From the NCBI GenBank assembly GCA_018881555.1, contig JACAXG010000026.1, positions 8,604,512-8,668,511 of the forward strand: DNA of 64,000 nucleotides, read 5' to 3'. The DNA is from Amblyornis subalaris (lineage: Eukaryota > Chordata > Aves > Passeriformes > Ptilonorhynchidae). Positions 57,318 through 64,000 of the stretch are shown piece by piece (the stretch's first letter is position 1; every line of letters begins with the position of its first letter). The translations under genes were made by a program, and so were the position numbers. The notes beneath the pieces are model-generated. The model worked only from the letters and a program-made list of their open reading frames with translations. It was not told the origin of the DNA and did not search any database.

Positions 57318-57835
57318 ATGAGCTTTAATGCAGAGCAGAGGAAGGTCGAAGTCCTGCACCTGGGAAGGAACAACTCCATGCATGAATATATGCTGGGGAT
57401 CAACCCATATGTAAATGAGCTTGGCAGGAAAGGACCCGGGCAGGGGGCTGGTGGACACCAGGTTGAACACGAGCCATAATGTGTCCTTGCCATAAACAAG
57501 AACAATGGTATCCTGGGCTAAACTAGGAGTAGTGTTGCCTAGGTGGAGGGAGGTGAGTCTTCCCCTCTACTCAGCACTGGTGAGGCCACATCTGGAGTGC
57601 TGTATCCAGTTCTGGGTTCCTCATTGCAAGAGAGACATGGGCATTCTGCAGAGAATCCAGCAAAGGGCCACAAAAATTATAAGGAACTGGAGCGTCTTTC
57701 CTGTGAGGAAAGGCTGAGAGAGCTGGGAGTCTTTAGCCTTAGCAGAGAAGGCTCTGGAGTGGAGGAACATGTGTCTCTTACCAATGTCTATAAATACCTG
57801 AAAGGTGGGTGCCAAAAAGATGCAACCCTGCATTT
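57318..57835 (+). mobile_element. CR1 LINE fragment lacking its 3' tail
   Basis: CR1 RT C-terminal region. In one frame it reads VLHLGRNNSM (about 57350), and at about 57557-57615 [18 protein letters not shown], a very typical CR1 segment. It then runs [12 protein letters not shown] and on to the YKYLKGGC region near 57800. Similarity stops there, without the 3' untranslated region or the ATTCTATG tail. Confidence 0.85.
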
Positions 57836-59108
57836 TAATTTTTCAGCTTAAACTTTTAAAGTATGCACTTGTTACCAATTTTCCCTCATCTATTTTCATT
57901 AGTGAAAAATTGCAGAGCAACTTTTCTAGGTGAAAAATACAGTACAAGATATTTTTGGAAATTCTTTGTATTCTAAATAGAGCTAATTGAAGAGGAACTT
58001 CTTCTCAAGATAGTCACCATGTTGCAGGCTGCCTTTCTTATACCTTTTCCCTTCACCTCTCTGTAATCCCTGCATTCCCTTCACAGTTTCCTGCAGATTG
58101 CTCAACCCTTGGATTTATGAAACTACAGTAAAGCCACTAGTTCCAAGGGTCTCAAGCTCAGCTCTGTGTCCATACTGATAGCAGCCAAATACAAATCACA
58201 AGAGAAATCGCAGGCAATGAATTTTGCTGTTACACAAGTAAAATCACATAATCTGCCTAGCAACAATACCAGCAGGTTCTCATAGAATTGGGTGAAATTT
58301 CCATGTTCCCTAAATCTTCTCTTTCTGGGAAAAGAGAAAGTCTAGTTACTTGTCCTCTTTATTGTATCTAGGATCAGGCTTCAAGGAGGCACGTGACTGG
58401 AAGGGATTTTTCTTTCTAAAGCCCTTTTGCAAGCCTAGAGTGCCAAAAGATAATAAAATTTTTATTTTCGCAGCATCTGTAACAATCTTGATACTTTAGA
58501 GACAGAAAATTCAAAGGCTTAGTTTCCATAGGAATTTTTTTCAATATTCTGTTTATGAAATGTTGGTGAAAGAAGAATTTTTTCTTACATATCAAATCAT
58601 GCTTTAACTTCCAAACATAGATGGAACCATATTTACAAAAATATCTGTCTCAGAAAAGGTCAGTTATAACTGGAAATACATATCTCTGTACAAAAATCTG
58701 TTCACTCTCCAAGCAAAACAACTTCACATTGGGGCACAATGCTATACTGAGGACTTTTTTGCAGAGGTGCACACATAATGGTAAAAAATATAATTTCAGA
58801 CAGAGATTTCCGACCTACAGAAAGCGAGACACAAGCTTTTCTTTTCTTTAAACCTAACAGAGTGCAAACCTTTCTCTCTTTTAGGAGACACAAGACAAAT
58901 GCTAAATACCTTGACTATTACAGGGATCAAGAGCAAAATGAATATCAGGGATCAGGAAATGAGAGGTCACATGCACAGGCCCCTTAATTGGCCCTTGTGG
59001 AGGACAGGGCACCAGGACCATTGTATTGGCATTGCAGACTGAAGGACCTCTGCCCTGTTCACTGAGTGCTGCCTTTCTGTAAGATAATTATTTCAGAATT
59101 AAGAACAT
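57836..59108. other. AT-rich non-coding DNA
   Basis: No gene recognised. Open frames of 60-76 codons at 58621-58987 on both strands lack motifs and splice context. Confidence 0.5.
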
Positions 59109-59425
59109 AGACTCATAGAATCAAGGAATGGCCTGGGATGGAAGGGACCTTAAAGATCATCTAATTCCAACCCCCTACCATGGGCAGGGGCACTTTCCGC
59201 TAGACCAGGTTGCTCAGAGCTCCATCCAACCTGGCCATGAATATTTCCAGGGATGGGGCATCCACAGCTTCTCTGGTAAACATGTTCTAGCACCTCACCA
59301 CCCTCACAGTTAAGAATTTTTTCCTATTATCCGATCTAAACCTACTCTCTTTAAGTTTGAAGCCATTCCCCCTTGTCCTGCCACTACTTTCTCTTGCAAG
59401 ACGGTCAGACTCAAAGCCTTTCCTC
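59109..59425 (-). mobile_element. CR1 LINE, 3' part, minus strand
   Basis: Inverted CR1: ACTCATAGAATCAAGGAATGG, GGAAGGGACCTTAAAGATCA, CTCCATCCAACCTGGCC, GGGATGGGGCATCCACAGC, CCTATTATCCGATCTAAACC and CCCTTGTCCTGCCACTAC. 5'-truncated near 59425. Confidence 0.92.
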
Positions 59426-61654
59426 TTATGAGGGAAAACGGGAAAGCACCCAGAGAAAGTGCAAGCCTTGTAGTCACAGTAACTAGTCAGTACAGAATTA
59501 TTTTCAGCAGCTTTGTGTACCGGTAGTATAATTCAGCTGTATATCCACTACATAAAGATTAAGATCTGTAATTAATGTAAATCAGCACTGACATTAAAGG
59601 AACAGAAGTTACCCATGCAGATAGGGAGAGGCAATAATAAAAAATAATAAAACCCTTCCCCCAGTTACAAATTTTTCTTGGGCATTATTCAGTCCTTTGA
59701 AAGAGTACATAAGAAAAAAATGGATCTTCATTTCATGTTCTGAGAACTATGGAACAAAATTATGTATATTTTTATAATTTCATGTCATATATGGATTTGA
59801 CTCTTAAATATAACTGTGATTATGGATGTATTTTTCTTTCAATGCAGATCAATATTAATACCCTAGATATATAGAGCACATACTGAGAGGATAATTTGCC
59901 CCTTAAATGTGCAAATCCTATTACAATATTTGTCTAAACCCTGGATTAATATTGAGTGGGTAGTTTTGCTAGCTCATCATAATTTTATCAGTACATATAC
60001 TTTAACTATGAGAATGCTAATGACTCACACATCAGGCACCTTACAATGGAGTCCAATTACTTTAGACTATTCAAACATGTTACAAATTTCAAAGACAGTT
60101 CCCATCTGACTACAGTCTTAATCTACTTTTAAAAGGAAGGTTTTTAAAATGCTAAGTAGTAAACCTTACCTCATTGCATCTGTTCCTAATTGGACCATAA
60201 TAATTTTTCTTTCCTTTTTCACGTAAACTCTTTCTAAATACCTTTCTTATAAAAAAGGATCTAGAACACCATGCTGACAATTTTGATAATGAATTCCACT
60301 TTTTTAACTTTGCTCAATCTCATAAAGTATTAAAAAAAATTTCTCTACCGAGATAATTTTCTTGAAGATTCAGGATGTGTTTTAGCACTGTTCTGTANGT
60401 GGTTCTTCCTTAAATGAAGATATCACTGGATTTATTTACACATTTCCATAAGTTATCTGTCCATCGTGTTTACTAGAGCAAGTAACAAGTCTGATTCCCA
60501 TTTTGGGACAGTATCAGATGGGTCAAGAGCTGACAGAGACTATAAAAGGCTCATCCAGTCTGTGGATTTAAATTAGTGACTGCAATCCAGTCCTGTAAAC
60601 TAGTGGCCACTTATGTTTGTGAGTAAAAATTGATAGGGACTTCTGTGAAAAGGTAAGGACAGAGAGGATACAAAAATTTAAATTCTAGTAACATTCTTAA
60701 CATCTTGACAAAACTTGTGCTAAAGATGAAATATCAAAGACAACATTATGTCTTAATTTCAAAAAAATTATTTTAGTGAAAAAATTAATAATCAATGCGT
60801 GGAGTAAAGTAGTTTCTGACATTCCCACTTAATGTAAATGTAAAATGCTATTCTTTTGTACAAGTCACATTCCATATTACTGCAATTAATTTGGAACTAA
60901 ATATCTCATCTGGCACTGTCAATAATGCAAAAATACTGGAACACAGAGCAGAGGATAGTCTTGATGCTGGGCAAACACGACAATACATTACTGTATATAA
61001 GCAATTGATCATAGTCCTTGGTCTGAAGTTTACAGTAGCCTGAGTCCAGTAACAGTATCTTCACAACAATTTATTGTACATCATTATACACATGATGTTA
61101 AGACACCCTTAACTCTCCTTTAAGTATTCTCCAATTAACAACTCATTACTAAGCCAGATGGATCTGCATTGGCTGTTAACTCCCATCTGCTGGGAAGGCT
61201 CTTTCCCATCAAGTTTGCCACAGTAATACATCTGTGAGTCCTGTATCTATCAAAGCAGTTGTTTCTCTGTACCCCTGTTTTGTGGACGTTACAAGCACAT
61301 ATCTCTTAGGAATGCTACATATCCATGCTACGTAACATATGTGGATGGACCCACAGACCTCACTAGTAAGGATTGGTTTGCTCATTTATACATATGGTTG
61401 AAGTAAAGATAAATATCTTTTTGCAATTATAATTTGATGGATTGTTGGTGGCTTTTTATGGGTTGAGAAGTAGGCAAAATATTAAATATTTATTAACAGG
61501 GTATTAAATTAAACCAGATACATTTCAGTTAAAGCATAGAGTCTGACCAGTGATTTTGGCAGTGAGCAAACCTTTGTTAAATGGTATAGAGTAAAAGCAC
61601 AGCAAAAGGGACAACAACTTCTGAAATCTTTGAGTGAAGCATACATGAATTCNA
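59426..61654. other. AT-rich non-coding DNA
   Basis: No gene or repeat recognised. Confidence 0.5.
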
Positions 61655-61930
61655 TACGTTCAATGAATAGTTGATAGGACAAGGAATAACGGGTCTGAAC
61701 TGAAAGAGGGTTCAATATTAGGAAAAAAATTTTTACTAGAAGGGTAGTGAGAACTGGAACAGGTTGCCCAGAGAGCTGCCCAAGCCTGGCACTATTCAAA
61801 GCCAGGTTGGATAAGCCTTGAGCAACCTGGTCTANTGACGCGCTCCCATCACCCATGGCAGGGGGGATGGGATTAGATGATTTTTAAGGTTCATTCCAAC
61901 ACCTTAACATTCTATGATTCTGTGATTCTG
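61655..61930 (+). mobile_element. CR1 LINE, 3' part
   Basis: Includes GAACTGGAACAGGTTGCCC, AAGCCAGGTTGGATAAGCC, GAGCAACCTGGTCTA, CACCCATGGCAGGGGGGATG, TTTTTAAGGTTCATTCCAAC and ATTCTATGATTCTGTGATTC. 5'-truncated, with an N at 61835. Confidence 0.92.
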
Positions 61931-64000
61931 TTTCATGTGATACCCACATGTTTAATAAGTAGAGTATCATGTTTCTCTCTATTGGCATATGAGGAAAGGT
62001 TGGGTTTGGGTTTTTTCTTTCTTAGTTGGATGGTAGTGTTTTTTTGGGCAACAGTTTGGTTGGATAGTCATAGCTGTGTAGAAATGTGAAGAAGTTGCTA
62101 AATGGGAGCCATTAGAGTAGATGTATCACAGAGTGGAATGTATGTCCTCTCTATACTTCTGATATTCCTGTGAGCCTGCTGTGTTCAGCACCCCTGAAAA
62201 GAGCCATTAAAAGTTCCAGGGAAGTGGAATTTCACTATTTATGAGAAGAGTTTCTAAAAAAAATATTTCAGCTGAGAGAAGAAATTATAGTCTCTGCAAA
62301 TAAACCAATCACTTATCCATTAAAAAGTACTATCTTTATATAAAAAGCAATTATTATATAAAGCAAAAAGAGTGTGAAGTAAAACTGAAACAAAAAGCCA
62401 AACCCTTCAATAAACAAACAACACTAATGCTTATTATCAAAATTGGAAAATGTCCTATGGCATGTACCTTTTCCGCTTTTTTCAGTGAGCCTAGCACTAT
62501 CACTAAAGGCCGCAAACCTCCGCGAGAGGTTCATCTTGCTGCTGCCTTTCAATCTCTAGCCCCCTGTGGCAAGAGGCATGGGAGCACTGCTGAAACCTCA
62601 GGTGAGTCTGCTGCTGGGATCAAAGTCTGCTGGAGCAGAAGGAAAAGAAAATTGCTCGTTGGAATCTACACACAGCTACTCAGGACAATGGAGGCTTCTG
62701 CCAAGAGGAGAGACCATGACAGCAAGCACAGGGCTGAAGCCCTCCCTGCATTTACTTGCAAGGGATCAGCCTCTTTCCAGTCCCAAGCTGTACTGCCAGA
62801 CCTGGGAATGAGGTTCTATTAGTCTCATGTTTCATTTGAAAGGTTAATTATAATTTGATTGGACTGTTTAAGGACTAAATGGCTGATCCGACTGATGAAT
62901 GAGAATATATTTCTAAAAATAGTTAAGGAAAAATACCCAGAGAAACAGTTCCTTAGTTACACTTATATTAGACTGATTAAAATTCTAGTCTGTGAAAGAT
63001 GAAATCCCAGTGTACTTAGATCTGCTTTGTATTTCTGACAGTACAGAAGGATTGTGTCTGCCCTTCCCATTGTCCATGTAGAAACCTTTGGAGGAGACAG
63101 AAGATGTGATCATTTCCCTATCAGATGTGAGTATTAATTCTCTGAAATGTAATTTCAATAGCCATTTGCCATATAAGGAACTGACAATACAATTAAAGTA
63201 TTCCAAATATTTTAAATATCAGCTTAGTATACGCTTCATTTACTGNCTTCCTACTGAGCAGAATTTAAAAATTTTTTTAAGAAAAGCTATTTCAGTTACT
63301 TTCCCTAACTTATATTTTCAGTTGTCCTATCAAAGGCACTGAAATCAGTGGAGTGTCTACTCTCTGACTTCAGCATTTTCATAGAGAGAGAACCATTTGT
63401 TTGTTTACACCATGTAAAAAAATAAATGGGAGCAGGGAAATGTTTGTCAGTGCAATTCTCTGTATCTATTTTCCTTTGTAGTGTGCAGAAGTTAACGGCA
63501 GTACTGATGGGTAAAACATTTTCTCCAGGGATGTCAGAGAACCATATGCATTAAATAGACATGATACAAATTTAATAAGCACTGCAGTGGTAGAAAGGGC
63601 CTATCTCCAGTCTGCGTTGCTGAAGCTTGAAAAATAATTAACAAGATTCAAATCTAACTTACTTGCAAATCTAACTATGCTGGGATGGGGAGAGAAAACA
63701 AGCCTAACTGCACATGCACAGAATTGAGCTTGAAGTCATTGCAGCTATTGATCCATTAGCGTTAGCCTTTGTAACTATATTAAGCAAGTATTAATTTAAT
63801 ACTTCAATAATTTCCCCATCCTCCACCATGCCTTCTCTCATCTCATCCTCCAGAGTTCTAATTTCCTCCCTGATTAATTCTTGCTTTGATAAAAATGAAA
63901 AATCTTTTGAGTTAGTTTCCATTTCTATCTATAACAATTCACATTCTTCCTTCTACCTATTTCATATACCATTTGATTATGTTTCTTAGTAACTACTAAT
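61931..64000. other. Mostly AT-rich non-coding DNA with one exon-like block
   Basis: No recognised gene. Between about 62480 and 62820 composition becomes more GC-rich and includes the exon-like segment at 62486-62601. The remainder to the window end is AT-rich with no repeat I recognise. Confidence 0.45.
62486..62601 (+). other. Exon-like segment with strong splice sites (candidate)
   Basis: A 116-bp segment bounded upstream by a strong polypyrimidine tract and acceptor (CCTTTTCCGCTTTTTTCAG, ending at 62485) and downstream by a consensus donor CAG-GTGAGT (62601/62602). One reading frame is open across the whole segment (begins Glu-Pro-Ser-Thr-Ile-Thr-Lys-Gly-Arg-Lys, ends Ser-Thr-Ala-Glu-Thr-Ser); the other two have stops. 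It has several CpGs and sits in a local rise of GC. The surrounding open frame (62427-62822, 131 codons) continues through the donor. I recognise no domain. It may be a coding exon, a non-coding RNA exon or chance. Confidence 0.3.

Overview
This window looks like nuclear DNA of a bird. The main evidence is at least twelve copies of chicken-repeat-1 (CR1) LINEs, recognisable by their 3' ends (GTCCCTTCCAACY...ATTCTATGATTCTATGA) and by fragments of CR1 reverse transcriptase. Several endogenous-retrovirus LTRs lie among them, in an AT-rich background. The number of LTRs would suit a songbird, but the species cannot be settled from the sequence. I recognise no host protein-coding gene; the window is probably intergenic or deep inside a long intron. 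There are no prokaryotic features, tRNA, rRNA or CRISPR arrays.

Left end (1-4100, minus strand): the 5' half of a class II (betaretrovirus-like) provirus that continues past the window start. Reading leftwards it has an LTR (about 4099-3605), a primer-binding site (3602-3585), a very short leader with a splice-donor-like GTAAGT, gag (matrix, a Pro/Ala/Gly-rich spacer, capsid with major homology region, nucleocapsid zinc knuckle), a pro frame carrying dUTPase then protease, and the first residues of reverse transcriptase. Gag, pro and pol are in successive -1 frames. A candidate slippery heptamer sits in the correct register at both junctions (980-974 and 185-179). Several in-frame stops and frameshifts make it a pseudogene as written. 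Single-base N calls are far denser here than elsewhere.

4100-64000: AT-rich non-coding DNA with scattered insertions. Two solo LTRs have clean boundaries and perfect 6-bp target-site duplications: a minus-strand element at 14609-15161 (aaaccc) and a plus-strand element at 29979-30642 (cccttt), the latter nested inside a minus-strand CR1. Three longer plus-strand LTRs of one broad family (4659-5572, 34394-35501, 42811-43871) carry internal minisatellite-like repeats. Two further LTR candidates lie near 54971-55450 and 56831-57243. CR1 fragments occur at about 11.7, 14.2, 19.4, 23.9, 24.3-25.9, 29.8-31.3, 40.5, 48.4-49.5, 53.4, 57.3, 59.1 and 61.7 kb. Low-complexity tracts include a 130-bp polypurine run, a G-quadruplex-type repeat, (CAA)n, (TG)n and a C18 run.

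The most interesting items are the preserved double-frameshift layout of the provirus, its roughly 50-nt leader, the nested LTR with a 48-bp CCAAT-box duplication, and two exon-like segments (62486-62601 and 15953-16051) with good splice signals and an open frame in otherwise non-coding DNA. No complete working gene system is visible.
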